From: an uncultured Lachnospiraceae bacterium
Lineage (GTDB): Bacteria; Bacillota; Clostridia; Lachnospirales; Lachnospiraceae
NCBI GenBank assembly: GCA_947564645.1
Contig: CANOCU010000002.1
Span: forward strand, 62,001 to 126,000
Direction of reading: 5' to 3'
DNA: 64,000 nucleotides
Part shown: one piece after another, positions 9,056-17,690 of the stretch
How the letters are laid out: each line of letters opens with the position of its first letter
Numbering within the stretch: position 1 is the first letter of the stretch
The notes under the pieces: model-generated
Told to the model about the DNA's origin: nothing
Database searches by the model: none
The model's input: only the letters and a program-made list of their open reading frames with translations
Translations under genes and position numbers: made by a program

Positions 9056-9185
9056 TTAGGTTTGTTAGGTTTACGGTTATTATTTAAATTATATTGTTAT
9101 AAAATAAAAATGTCAATATTGTTAACCTAATAAAAACAAAATAATACCTAATATAATTGACATTGTTTGGTGAAAATACTATAAT
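9056..9185. promoter_or_regulatory. Divergent consensus promoters with TTAGGT boxes
   Basis: In this AT-rich gap both strands carry perfect promoters. Plus strand: TTGACA 9157-9162, 17 bp, TATAAT 9180-9185, serving the hydrolase at 9282. Minus strand: TTGACA (9116-9111), 17 bp, TATAAT (9093-9088), serving the DUF4038 gene. Two TTAGGT boxes (9056-9061, 9065-9070) lie just downstream of the minus-strand start. Two inverted copies, ACCTAA (9125-9130, 9146-9151), lie upstream of the plus -35. Such strong promoters normally need repression; the boxes are candidate operators. Confidence 0.78.
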
Positions 9186-9281
9186 ACATTGATAGCAGGA
9201 TGTCAGGGGCAAAAGGCATAAAGCACGTTGCGCCTGTAGATCAGTGGTTTGATCATCAGCAAAAAGAAGGAGGATACGGTT

Positions 9282-10751
9282 ATGATCACACAAATGAAGC
9301 TGGTTCCGGTGGCGGAAGGGAAGCATCCCTTTGCGTCGGCGGCGGAGAAATGTTGTTTTAAAGAGATTGGCTATGTGGAAGATGAGTATTTTATGAGCGG
9401 TACGGCCAATGTCTATGAGGAGGATACCTTTCAGAATCCTAAGGTTGCGATAGCGGATGCGCCTTACACCACCAGACTGCTGGTGCGCCGGCCTGTGGAG
9501 ACGGTGAAGTTCAGCGGCAATATCGTGATCGAGGTCTTAAATGCCACGGCCATGATCGACATCGACAGGATATGGGTGGACACCTGGCGGTTTTTTACAA
9601 GGAACGGCGACATCTACATCGGCATCACCAGTAAGGGGCAGGTGGTTGACGCGCTGAAGCGGTTCGATCCGGAGCGGTATGCGCCGATCAACTGGGAGAA
9701 TCCCGATCGGAGCAGGACGCCGATCGCGGAGATCAAGGACAATCCGATGCTGTTTCTGGAGGACTATGAGAGCGGTCTGTTCTGGGATATGCTGATCGAT
9801 CTGGCCCGATTGCTGCGTAAGGACGGGGAGGAGAACCCGCTTGCGGCTTACGGTCCGGCGCATCTGTTTCTGACCGGCTGGTCCCAGTCCGGCGGTTATA
9901 TTGCCAGGATCCTGCACTCTTTCGCGTATCAGCCGCAGATTGAGAAGGACGGCCCGTTGTTTGACGGTTATCTTCTGGCGGGCTGCGGCGTGTCGGATGC
10001 ACCGATGAACGCTTACAGTTCCGCCTTCCGGTTCGGACAAAGCGGTATCCCACAGGGCAGTATCCTGGGCGGCAAGGAACCGGTGATTGCCGTCAATACG
10101 GAGAGTGAGAATAAATATGCCTACTGGTACGGTGATTTTGATGAACCGGAATTTAAGTTCCGAACCTGGCAGATCCCGGCTTCCAGCCATGACACGGCCT
10201 ATAATCTGATCGAGTATTACGAGGGATATCAGAGGGAAGATTTAAACAGGCTGGGATTTACCAATGTGTGGGAGGGCTGTGAGGGGGAGCCGATGGACTG
10301 TCCCTATGAGCCGATCTTCCATGCGGCTTTCTATCATCTGTACAATTGGGCGATCCACGGGATTCCGGCGCCCCATGCACCGAAGATCCAGACGAGGATC
10401 GTGCGGAAAAAGCAGGCATGCTGGGGATTCTTCGGCAACTTCGTGGAGAACCTTACCGACGCGCTTGGCAATGCCATGGGCGGCATCCGCCATCCGGCGG
10501 TGGACTGCGCTACCGGTACTTATACGTCTTTCAGCAAGAGGCAGGACGGTACGATCCAGGAGATGTTCGGTAATGTGATGCCCTTTTCACCGGAGAAGCT
10601 GGAGGCGCTTTACGGTGATCTTAATCACTATCGCAGGCTGGTGGAAGAGAGTGCGGACAGAGCGGTGGCGGCGGGTTATGTGCTGCGGGAAGACAGAGAC
10701 TGGCTGGTGGAGCGGGTCGTGGATACGGCGAAGAGGAGAGGGTTGCACTAG
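9282..10751 (+). CDS. Alpha/beta hydrolase domain protein (predicted esterase)
   Basis: A 489-residue protein that I assign to the alpha/beta hydrolase domain family (Abhydrolase_10 type). The nucleophile elbow is in LTGWSQSGGYIARILHSF (G-W-S-Q-S-G). SSHDTAY near residue 300 may supply the catalytic histidine. The N-terminus has no signal peptide, so the enzyme should be cytoplasmic. ATG 9282 is preceded by AAGAAGGAGG. It is divergent from the DUF4038 hydrolase gene. Within a sugar-utilisation island, removal of ester decorations from imported oligosaccharides is a reasonable role, but the substrate is not readable from sequence. Confidence 0.75.
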   Translation: MITQMKLVPVAEGKHPFASAAEKCCFKEIGYVEDEYFMSGTANVYEEDTFQNPKVAIADAPYTTRLLVRRPVETVKFSGNIVIEVLNATAMIDIDRIWVDTWRFFTRNGDIYIGITSKGQVVDALKRFDPERYAPINWENPDRSRTPIAEIKDNPMLFLEDYESGLFWDMLIDLARLLRKDGEENPLAAYGPAHLFLTGWSQSGGYIARILHSFAYQPQIEKDGPLFDGYLLAGCGVSDAPMNAYSSAFRFGQSGIPQGSILGGKEPVIAVNTESENKYAYWYGDFDEPEFKFRTWQIPASSHDTAYNLIEYYEGYQREDLNRLGFTNVWEGCEGEPMDCPYEPIFHAAFYHLYNWAIHGIPAPHAPKIQTRIVRKKQACWGFFGNFVENLTDALGNAMGGIRHPAVDCATGTYTSFSKRQDGTIQEMFGNVMPFSPEKLEALYGDLNHYRRLVEESADRAVAAGYVLREDRDWLVERVVDTAKRRGLH

Positions 10752-10765
10752 GCAACCCTCTTTTA
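10737..10765. terminator. Intrinsic terminator overlapping the hydrolase stop codon
   Basis: A 10-bp stem (10737-10746 with 10752-10761) has a five-base loop containing the TAG stop of the upstream gene and runs into TTTT. The opposite strand has a short A/T run, so it may serve both convergent genes, which are only 15 bp apart. Confidence 0.8.
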
Positions 10766-10766
10766 C

Positions 10767-12050
10767 TTACTCTTGTGTATTTCTTTTCTTCTGTGCCGCC
10801 ATCCATTCCAGGATCGTTACGGGCGTGCCGTCCAGGGTCACGGGCGTCTGGTCGTAATCCAGCGTGCATTCGTTGTTCAGCATGGGGATCCAGGACCAGT
10901 GGCCCATGTATTCGAAGGGGGCGCCGTCTTCTGCCTGATACAGGCCGGTGGCATCGGTTACCTTATCCCAGAAGGTGAAGTGCACGTTGCTGTTTCCGGC
11001 TGCCACAAGCCGCTTATAGGTGGGAATGACGAACTGATCCGGATTTACTACGGTATCCGTCCTGGCATGGGTGAACCAGATCGGCAGATGGGCGATGCTT
11101 CGGATAGCCTCGTCGGATATCCTGTCATCTGCCAATGCCTCGCAGACCGGGAAGGCGGCGGCAAAGCGCTCAGGAGTGTGCAGGATCATCTTCATGGTCA
11201 TGAATCCGCCGTTGGAACAGCCGCCGATATAGATCCGGTTCTGATCGACAGACGGATGTGTTTCCACGAAATCCGTGATCAGCTTATCCAGCGCATCCAC
11301 ATAGATGGAGTTGCCGCTTAAGGAAATCTCGCCGTCGCCGTCGTCCATCCAGTAGGTGGGAGCCTGAGGCGCCAACAGATAAGCGCCGCCGAAATACTGC
11401 TGGATCTCGGGAGAGATCAGATTGACAACTTTATTGCCGGTGGCGGCGATGGCAGGTTCCATGCCGCCCTCTCCGGCGCCGTGCAGCCAGATGATCAGCG
11501 GATGTCTGTTGTTGTCGGAAGTATCCGGCTCGTAGTATACATAGGAAAGAGGCGTCCTGGGATGGGCGAAGGAGCCCGTCCGAAGCAGATCGCCGTAGAG
11601 CAGTTTGTTTCCGTCATTCCGGTCAAAGACCATGCCTTCTAGAGTGCCCGCATCCGTTCGGATCGGCTCTTTCTGGGTGATGACGCAGTCCACGTTGACG
11701 GATACATTATAATGTCCGTCGAAGCGGATCGTGGAACCCAGACCCTGCATGGGGTGACAGTACATTTCCAGTGTGATATATGTGCCGGACTGCGCAGGAT
11801 TGCCGTCTGCGTCCGAGACGTACAGACCGGTAACGGTGCGGCTGCCGTGCATGGAATCATCCGGTTTGGCGCCCATAAACTGTGGCCAGACGAAATCCTC
11901 TCCCTGGGTGGAAGTTCTGGTGACCGCAACCTCGAACTGGGAAGGCGACAGACCGGCGCCGGCCAGTTCGCATTCCGTGTTCAGAATGATCTTATTGATG
12001 TGCGGTCCGAAGTCGAATACTTTGGCGATAGTGGAATAATGTTTGCTCAT
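10767..12050 (-). CDS. Alpha/beta hydrolase, prolyl-oligopeptidase-like esterase
   Basis: A 427-residue predicted esterase. An N-terminal beta-rich domain (about 1-140) precedes a hydrolase domain with PLIIWLHGAGEGG (oxyanion region) and the nucleophile in YIGGCSNGGFMTMKM. Aspartate and histidine candidates are in HARTDTVV and the C-terminal GHWSW. This resembles the feruloyl-esterase/PHB-depolymerase-like class and many PUL-associated esterases. ATG 12050 is chosen because GAGGAGGA lies just upstream. No signal peptide is seen. It converges on the 9282 hydrolase, so the island contains two different cytoplasmic esterase-like enzymes. Exact ester substrate unknown. Confidence 0.78.
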   Translation of the reverse strand: MSKHYSTIAKVFDFGPHINKIILNTECELAGAGLSPSQFEVAVTRTSTQGEDFVWPQFMGAKPDDSMHGSRTVTGLYVSDADGNPAQSGTYITLEMYCHPMQGLGSTIRFDGHYNVSVNVDCVITQKEPIRTDAGTLEGMVFDRNDGNKLLYGDLLRTGSFAHPRTPLSYVYYEPDTSDNNRHPLIIWLHGAGEGGMEPAIAATGNKVVNLISPEIQQYFGGAYLLAPQAPTYWMDDGDGEISLSGNSIYVDALDKLITDFVETHPSVDQNRIYIGGCSNGGFMTMKMILHTPERFAAAFPVCEALADDRISDEAIRSIAHLPIWFTHARTDTVVNPDQFVIPTYKRLVAAGNSNVHFTFWDKVTDATGLYQAEDGAPFEYMGHWSWIPMLNNECTLDYDQTPVTLDGTPVTILEWMAAQKKRNTQE

Positions 12051-12367
12051 GAAATAGAAATCCTCCTCTCGGTTGTTATGGCTCTTTTCCCGTCCGGCCC
12101 ATACGAAACAGGAAGGCACATGGAACAGGAAATGAGCCATTTTCTGTACTTTTATCATTATATTAAATCAGTAGAAAGAAAAAAAGAATTTTCCGGCTGT
12201 AAAGTTGCACAATACGGAGGGGGACAAAAGACAGGATTGTGTCATTTTGACGCAGGATAGTTCTTTTTTGCATGGATGGTCTGGTCTATAATAAGGACAC
12301 GTAAATGAGTTGCGGCCGCAGCTTTAGAGTTTATAGTGAGAAAAAATAAAACTGGAGGAAATGGAGT
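12051..12367. promoter_or_regulatory. Divergent intergenic region with importer promoter
   Basis: This 317-bp gap separates the esterase (minus) from the sugar-binding protein (plus). A TATAAT (12287-12292) lies about 75 bp upstream of the binding-protein gene, with only a T-rich -35 (12264-12269), as expected if an activator such as the YesN-type regulator helps. A minus-strand TATAAT (12162-12157) could serve the esterase, also with a poor -35. No LacI-type palindrome was found. No gene was recognised here. Confidence 0.5.
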
Positions 12368-13927
12368 ATGAAAAAGAAGATCGTAGCAATGTTGATGGCT
12401 TCCGTGATGGCATTTTCCTTATGTGCCTGCGGCGGAGGCAGTGGAGACACAGCACAGACCGGCGGAGACGGCGGCGAGGCACAGACCGGTGGGGACAGTG
12501 CGGCTGCGGAAGAAGGCGGTGCGTCCGGCGAAGTTACGAAACTGATCGTGGCTTTTCCGACATGGACGGGAGCTCCGGCAGACACGGAGAAGGTTCAGGA
12601 AGCCATGAATGAGATCACCAGGGACAAACTGGGAATCGAGATTGAGCTGCAGGTTTCGGATTATGGTTCTTTTAACCAGAGTATGACACTGGCATTATCC
12701 GGCGGCGAACAGATCGATATCGTTTCCACTTTGGGATTTGCATATGCAAATGCAGTGCAGCAGGGATATTTGAGTAATCTGGAAGAGAACGACCTGCTTT
12801 CCACTTACGGTTCGGGTATTGTAGATACGATGGGACAGGCAAATATTGATGCCTGCCGTGTAGGCGGTGTATTGTACGGACTGCCGAATAACAGGGATAT
12901 GGCACAGGGACGTGGCTGCGCGGCAGTGGCAACAGAGTATCTGGAAGGGATCGGTTATGACTTAAGCGGTGATTCTGAGATTATTCGTATCTCCATAGAG
13001 GAATTAAACGATATTTATGCACAGCTGCATGAGAAATATCCGGATAAGGAAGTTTACCGTCCAAGCACAAGTGCTATGTCCCAGTTCTCCAATGTGGACT
13101 CTCTGGGCGGCAGCGTGTTCGGTGTTCTGTTGGACAACGGTAAGGAACTGAAGGTAGAGAATCTGTTCACAAGCGATTTCTATATGAATTATTGTAAGCG
13201 TATCTATGATTATAACCAGAAGGGATATATCAGTCAGGATGCGGCCACCGATACAACGGCAGCAACAGAACTTGTAAAGGCAGGCACGCTGATGAGTTAT
13301 ACCACAGGCGGAAAACCGGGTATCAAGGCGCAGGAGACGAACCTGTGCGGGCGTGAGATGACAATTTTCCAGACTATGGATAATTATGTATCTTCTACCT
13401 CTGTGGCAAGTTTCCCTTGGGCGATTCCGATCACGGCAGCACACCCGGAAGCAGCTATGAAGTATTTGAACGAACTTTATACCAATGCCGATCTGGCCAA
13501 TGTTCTCGCGTGGGGGATCGAGGGAGTTCACTATAAGGTTGGTGAAGATGGCCTGGCCGATTTCGCGGACGGTGTTGACGCTTCCACTTCCGGTTGGAAT
13601 CATTCTATGGGATGGTTGATGCCGAATCAGTTCCTGACCCATATCTGGGTAGGAAATTCCCCAACTCTGTGGGACGAGATGAAGGAGTTCAATGATTCTG
13701 CAGTCGTATCGGCAGCCAGCGGCTTTACTTTTGACACGACTAATGTGGCCAATGAAGTGACGGCAGTACAGAATGTATACAACGAGTATCAGACCAGCAT
13801 AGAGTATGGTTTTGTAGAGCCGGAAGCAGGTATTGCAGAGATGAATGAGAAGATGATGTCTGCAGGCTTACAGAAGATCATCGATGAGAAACAGACGCAG
13901 CTTGATGCGTGGGCAGCAACAAAATAA
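12368..13927 (+). CDS. Sugar ABC transporter substrate-binding lipoprotein
   Basis: A 519-residue extracellular solute-binding protein of the LplA/YtcQ type. A lipoprotein signal peptide (MKKKIVAMLMASVMAFSL) ends in the lipobox LCAC, giving a lipidated cysteine near residue 22. A G/D/T-rich linker follows, then the binding domain (KLIVAFPTWTGAPADTEKV). Two permease genes follow, so this is the receptor of a carbohydrate importer (CUT1, oligosaccharide class). The ligand is probably the glycan handled by the cytoplasmic hydrolases encoded just upstream. No ATPase gene is nearby. Confidence 0.92.
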   Translation: MKKKIVAMLMASVMAFSLCACGGGSGDTAQTGGDGGEAQTGGDSAAAEEGGASGEVTKLIVAFPTWTGAPADTEKVQEAMNEITRDKLGIEIELQVSDYGSFNQSMTLALSGGEQIDIVSTLGFAYANAVQQGYLSNLEENDLLSTYGSGIVDTMGQANIDACRVGGVLYGLPNNRDMAQGRGCAAVATEYLEGIGYDLSGDSEIIRISIEELNDIYAQLHEKYPDKEVYRPSTSAMSQFSNVDSLGGSVFGVLLDNGKELKVENLFTSDFYMNYCKRIYDYNQKGYISQDAATDTTAATELVKAGTLMSYTTGGKPGIKAQETNLCGREMTIFQTMDNYVSSTSVASFPWAIPITAAHPEAAMKYLNELYTNADLANVLAWGIEGVHYKVGEDGLADFADGVDASTSGWNHSMGWLMPNQFLTHIWVGNSPTLWDEMKEFNDSAVVSAASGFTFDTTNVANEVTAVQNVYNEYQTSIEYGFVEPEAGIAEMNEKMMSAGLQKIIDEKQTQLDAWAATK

Positions 13928-13949
13928 TCACACGGCGGATCATGGAATA

Positions 13950-13997
13950 GCCGGGGCAGGAAAAATGGGACAGTACGTTTTCCCGTCCCGGCCTTTC
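13950..13997 (+). terminator. Stem-loop between binding-protein and permease genes
   Basis: A long stem pairs 13950-13964 with 13978-13992, with minor mismatches, followed by CTTTC. The U-run is weak. Hairpins in this position usually stabilise or partly terminate the mRNA so that the binding protein is made in excess over the permeases. Confidence 0.65.
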
Positions 13998-14044
13998 TAT
14001 ACGCTGAAAGTATCTGTCGAAATGTAGAAAGGAGATTTGGGGAT

Positions 14045-15001
14045 ATGTCAAGAGCGAAGACAGCGTCTATGCCAGGCGGGGGTGCAAAGAAAATGACGCT
14101 GAAAAGATTTAAGCGGTTTATACCGATCTACCTGTTAATGCTTCCCGGACTGATCTATCTGTTTATCAATAATTATATGCCGCTTCCCGGTCTGTCGGTG
14201 GCTTTCAAAAAGTATAATGCGGGATTGGGAATCTATAAGAGTCCATGGGTCGGCTTCCAGAATTTTACATATCTGTTCACCACGGATGACGCATGGGTGA
14301 TCACCAGAAATACGATTGGCTATAACCTGGCATTTATCGTAGTCAATACGGTGATGGCGATCACAGTGGCTATTATTTTAAGTGAACTGACCGGGAAGGT
14401 CAAGAAATTCTACCAGAGTGCGATCCTTCTGCCGAATCTGATCTCATCGGTTATCATTGGTTATCTGGTGTTTGCTTTTTTCAGTGTGGAAAATGGTTTT
14501 ATCAATAACAGTATTCTGAAGCTGCTCGGCAAGGAAGCGGTAAGCTGGTACTCGGAAGCGAAATACTGGCCGTTCATCCTGATCTTTGTGAGCGCATGGA
14601 AATCGGTAGGATATAACTGTATCGTTTATCTTGCAACCTTGATGGGATTTGACCGCTCTTTCTATGAATCGGCGCAGATTGATGGGGCGACGAAATGGCA
14701 GCAGATCAAATATATCACATTGCCGCTTTTGAAACCAACGATCATTATGCTGACACTGATGGCGATCGGACGGATCTTCTACTCGGATTTCGGGTTGTTC
14801 TATCAGGTGCCGATGAACCAGGGAGCGTTGTATTCGACCACGAATACCATCGATACTTATGTGTACAGAGGATTGCTTCAGATGGGTAATATCTCCATGT
14901 CGGCGGCAGCAGGCGTGTACCAGTCTATCGTCGGTTTCGTTCTTGTACTGGTGGCGAATCTGGTTGTAAGACGGATCGACAAAGAGAGTGCATTAATATA
15001 G
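14045..15001 (+). CDS. Sugar ABC transporter permease, LplB/YteP type
   Basis: A 318-residue inner-membrane permease with about six transmembrane segments, the first at about 25-45 (PIYLLMLPGLIYLFINNYMP). The EAA-type coupling loop is in FYESAQIDGATKWQQIKYITLPLLKPT. It opens the permease pair and lies 9 bp upstream of its partner. The ribosome binding site GAAAGGAGATTTGGGG precedes ATG 14045. As in other LplB/YtcP systems, the ATPase is probably a shared MsmX-like subunit encoded elsewhere. Confidence 0.93.
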   Translation: MSRAKTASMPGGGAKKMTLKRFKRFIPIYLLMLPGLIYLFINNYMPLPGLSVAFKKYNAGLGIYKSPWVGFQNFTYLFTTDDAWVITRNTIGYNLAFIVVNTVMAITVAIILSELTGKVKKFYQSAILLPNLISSVIIGYLVFAFFSVENGFINNSILKLLGKEAVSWYSEAKYWPFILIFVSAWKSVGYNCIVYLATLMGFDRSFYESAQIDGATKWQQIKYITLPLLKPTIIMLTLMAIGRIFYSDFGLFYQVPMNQGALYSTTNTIDTYVYRGLLQMGNISMSAAAGVYQSIVGFVLVLVANLVVRRIDKESALI

Positions 15002-15010
15002 GAGGGGAAT

Positions 15011-15910
15011 ATGAAGACGCGTGAAGATAAGATTTTTAACTGCATAGGCCATATTGTAATGACGCTTTTATCACTTATGGCGCTTGTTCCGATCATTCTG
15101 ATGTTTGTATCCTCTCTTACGGATAATGCAACGCTGATCCAGAATGGATACTCCTTCCTGCCGGAGAAGTGGAGCTCTTATGCTTATGAGTGGGTGTTTA
15201 CTTCCAATAGTTCTACGATCTTAAGAGCATATGGCATTTCCATCATTCTGACGGTTATCGGAACGACCTGCAGTGTGTTGATCACAATGTGCCTTGCTTA
15301 TGGATTGTCCAAGAAGGGACTGCCCGGGCGGCAGGTGATCACTTTCCTTGTATTTTTTACTATGTTGTTTAACGGTGGATTGGTGCCCACTTACATCAAT
15401 TATACGACAGTATTCCACATTAAGGACACGTTTTTCGGATTGTTGATCCCATCTTTGCTGATGAGCGCATTTAATGTGTTGCTGATGAAGAGTTACTTCT
15501 CGACAGGAGTGCCAGAGGAGATTCTGGAAGCGGCATATATAGATGGGGCCAGTGAACTGACCACGATGTGGAAGGTCGCCGTTCCGCTTTCCAAGCCGAT
15601 CATAACGACGATTGCGATGTTCTCAGGTATCGCCTATTGGAACGACTGGAACAACGGTTATATCTATCTGGTAAAGAGAACAGACCTGTTCAGTATACAG
15701 AACCTGTTGAACAGGCTGATGCAGAATATTCAGGCGCTGACAACGAATGCTTCCAATATCGGGAATGCAGGAGAGGGCCTGGCTCAGATTCCTTCCGCTA
15801 CGGTGCGTATGGCTATGGCGGCTATGGGTATCCTGCCCATCATCATTGTCTATCCCTTTATTCAGAAGAATTTCGTCAAGGGTATCACGCTTGGCGGTGT
15901 CAAGGGTTAG
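15011..15910 (+). CDS. Sugar ABC transporter permease, LplC/YtcP type
   Basis: A 299-residue permease with six predicted transmembrane segments. The EAA loop is EEILEAAYIDGASELTTMWKVAVPLSKPI, and the C-terminus ends NFVKGITLGGVKG, characteristic of YtcP-like carbohydrate permeases. It has an AGGAGGGG ribosome binding site and forms the heterodimeric channel with the preceding permease. It is the last gene before a bidirectional terminator. Confidence 0.94.
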   Translation: MKTREDKIFNCIGHIVMTLLSLMALVPIILMFVSSLTDNATLIQNGYSFLPEKWSSYAYEWVFTSNSSTILRAYGISIILTVIGTTCSVLITMCLAYGLSKKGLPGRQVITFLVFFTMLFNGGLVPTYINYTTVFHIKDTFFGLLIPSLLMSAFNVLLMKSYFSTGVPEEILEAAYIDGASELTTMWKVAVPLSKPIITTIAMFSGIAYWNDWNNGYIYLVKRTDLFSIQNLLNRLMQNIQALTTNASNIGNAGEGLAQIPSATVRMAMAAMGILPIIIVYPFIQKNFVKGITLGGVKG

Positions 15911-15941
15911 AGAAGTCATTTAGAGGTGCTTTGGAGAAAAG

Positions 15942-15980
15942 AGACCGGTTTGACTGCTGTGGCAGTCAGGCCGGTCTTTA
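15942..15980. terminator. Bidirectional intrinsic terminator
   Basis: AGACCGG (15942-15948) pairs with CCGGTCT (15971-15977), with an inner GACTG/CAGTC stem. It is followed by TTTAG on the plus strand and preceded by an A-run, so it can end both the importer operon and the convergent regulator gene. Confidence 0.75.
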
Positions 15981-15991
15981 GTTCAACAGTC

Positions 15992-17584
15992 TTATCTGGG
16001 GGCGCCAAGCTTACGAAATTCCCGCGGCGTCATGCCGGTTGTCCGCTTGAATTGTCTTGAGAAGTAGGAGATATTCTGGAAGCCGCAGGAGATGGCGATA
16101 TCCTGAATACTCATATCCTTCCTGGAAAGCAGGCGCTTGGATTCCTGGATTCTTGTCTCGATAATATAGTTGGTCAGGGAGAATCCGGTTTCCCGCTTAA
16201 AAAGATGGGAGAGATAGTCCGGATTCAGATAGACCATGGCGGCCAGTGCATCCCGATTCAATTCTTCATAGAGGTGGTTTCTTATATAGGCTTTCACTGT
16301 ACTTACGGCATTATCCTGTAATCTTGCCTGTTCCAGACATTGTGCGTAAACTGTGAGCATATCTGAGATCTGGTCCAACAGCATACGGAAAGAGGAGCAG
16401 GTCTGGTCGGCTGACTGCCTGGCCAGCTGGTCGTGCAATGCCTGAAAAGCTTCTTCCTGTTCCGGATCGATGCTGCCAAGCAGGATCCGCAGAAAATCAT
16501 AATAGAAAGCGGTCAGGGATTCCCGGGTGGCGCCGCCGGAATGCTTAAGCTGATTCAGCCAGGCGGATACTTCCGTGCGCAGCGGTTCCATTTCTCCAGT
16601 GTGCAGGAACCGGCTCCAACGGTCGCTGGGAAGAGCAGGCCTTGTTATATCCGCCTCTTCGGCAGAAATGCAGGATAAGTCAAACACGTGATTCTCATGG
16701 GATACATTTCTGTGAGCCGCCTGCAGCATTTTCTCGCATTGGTCAGCGAGTCGTTGCATGGACAGAGCCTCTCCGGAGAGAAAGAAATTAAAGGGAACCG
16801 GGAAATGGGGCACAAAATGCTCCAGTGCCTGCCGACATAACTGTGTGATCCCTTCCTGAGTTCGTCCGGCGGCAGGAAGCGGCAGGGCAAAGAACTGCTC
16901 CGTGATCCGTACCGTGACGGGCAGTTCCTGTCTCGTATAAAAGTATTCGCGCAGAATGTTCTTCAAGGCAAATTCATACAGACTGCGGTCGGTAGAAAAA
17001 AGACCGGAAAAATCAGCCTGGATGATCAACAGGAAGAAGGAGTCGGAAGACTGTCCGGGATTTAGCTTGCGATATTTTAACTCCAGAAGGATGTCTTCTT
17101 CATTGGCAGAGACGGCGTGGGTAAAAAGATCAAGCCAGAACTGCTCCATCAGAGTAAGTTCGCTCTCCTTCCAGTAGCTGGCGTACAAGGTATTGAGCTG
17201 ATCCCGTTTGCGCTTGTTGAGTTGGTCCTGTGCCTTATTAAGAGCGGCATAGAGCTGTTCGTCCTCCACGGGCTTGAGAAGATAGTCACTGCTGGAAAGT
17301 TTCATGGCGTTGGATATATACTCGAACCGGGCATAGGCAGTGAGAAAGATGCATATGGTATCCAGATTGCGGCTACGGACGGCGTTTAGCAGTTCCAGTC
17401 CGTTTCCGCCGGGCATTTCGATATCGCATATCATGATGTCAATCTCATTTTGGGCAAAACACTCAAGCGCCTGGTTGGTATTATAAGCGCAGAAGATCCG
17501 GCCGATCTCGGGCCGGTTTGCTTCCAGTTTGCGTTTGATGCTTTCCACACTGTAATATTCGTCGTCTACTATGAGCAGATTCAT
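15992..17584 (-). CDS. YesN-type response regulator with AraC DNA-binding domain
   Basis: A 530-residue response regulator. The receiver domain (1-120) has VDDE, the phospho-acceptor in MICDIEMPGGNG and the lysine in YLLKPV. A long middle region (about 130-410) is poorly conserved. The C-terminus (about 425-525) holds two AraC helix-turn-helix units, with LNPDYLSHLFKRETGFS and CGFQNISYFSRQFKRTTG. It lies 106 bp downstream of its sensor kinase. Such pairs usually activate the adjacent sugar ABC importer, here the convergent operon at 12.4-15.9 kb. Confidence 0.93.
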   Translation of the reverse strand: MNLLIVDDEYYSVESIKRKLEANRPEIGRIFCAYNTNQALECFAQNEIDIMICDIEMPGGNGLELLNAVRSRNLDTICIFLTAYARFEYISNAMKLSSSDYLLKPVEDEQLYAALNKAQDQLNKRKRDQLNTLYASYWKESELTLMEQFWLDLFTHAVSANEEDILLELKYRKLNPGQSSDSFFLLIIQADFSGLFSTDRSLYEFALKNILREYFYTRQELPVTVRITEQFFALPLPAAGRTQEGITQLCRQALEHFVPHFPVPFNFFLSGEALSMQRLADQCEKMLQAAHRNVSHENHVFDLSCISAEEADITRPALPSDRWSRFLHTGEMEPLRTEVSAWLNQLKHSGGATRESLTAFYYDFLRILLGSIDPEQEEAFQALHDQLARQSADQTCSSFRMLLDQISDMLTVYAQCLEQARLQDNAVSTVKAYIRNHLYEELNRDALAAMVYLNPDYLSHLFKRETGFSLTNYIIETRIQESKRLLSRKDMSIQDIAISCGFQNISYFSRQFKRTTGMTPREFRKLGAPR

Positions 17585-17690
17585 GTGAGGACTCCTTTCA
17601 GGAAGACGAACCTTCCAAGCGGTGTTTCTGTTCCGGCTGTGATATCGTGGCGCAGCGGAAACATGATATCACGTTGGCAGATGCGTCATC

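Noticed and set aside
12051..12367. Catabolite-response element upstream of the sugar-binding protein
   Set aside because: No convincing cre-like palindrome was found on either strand.
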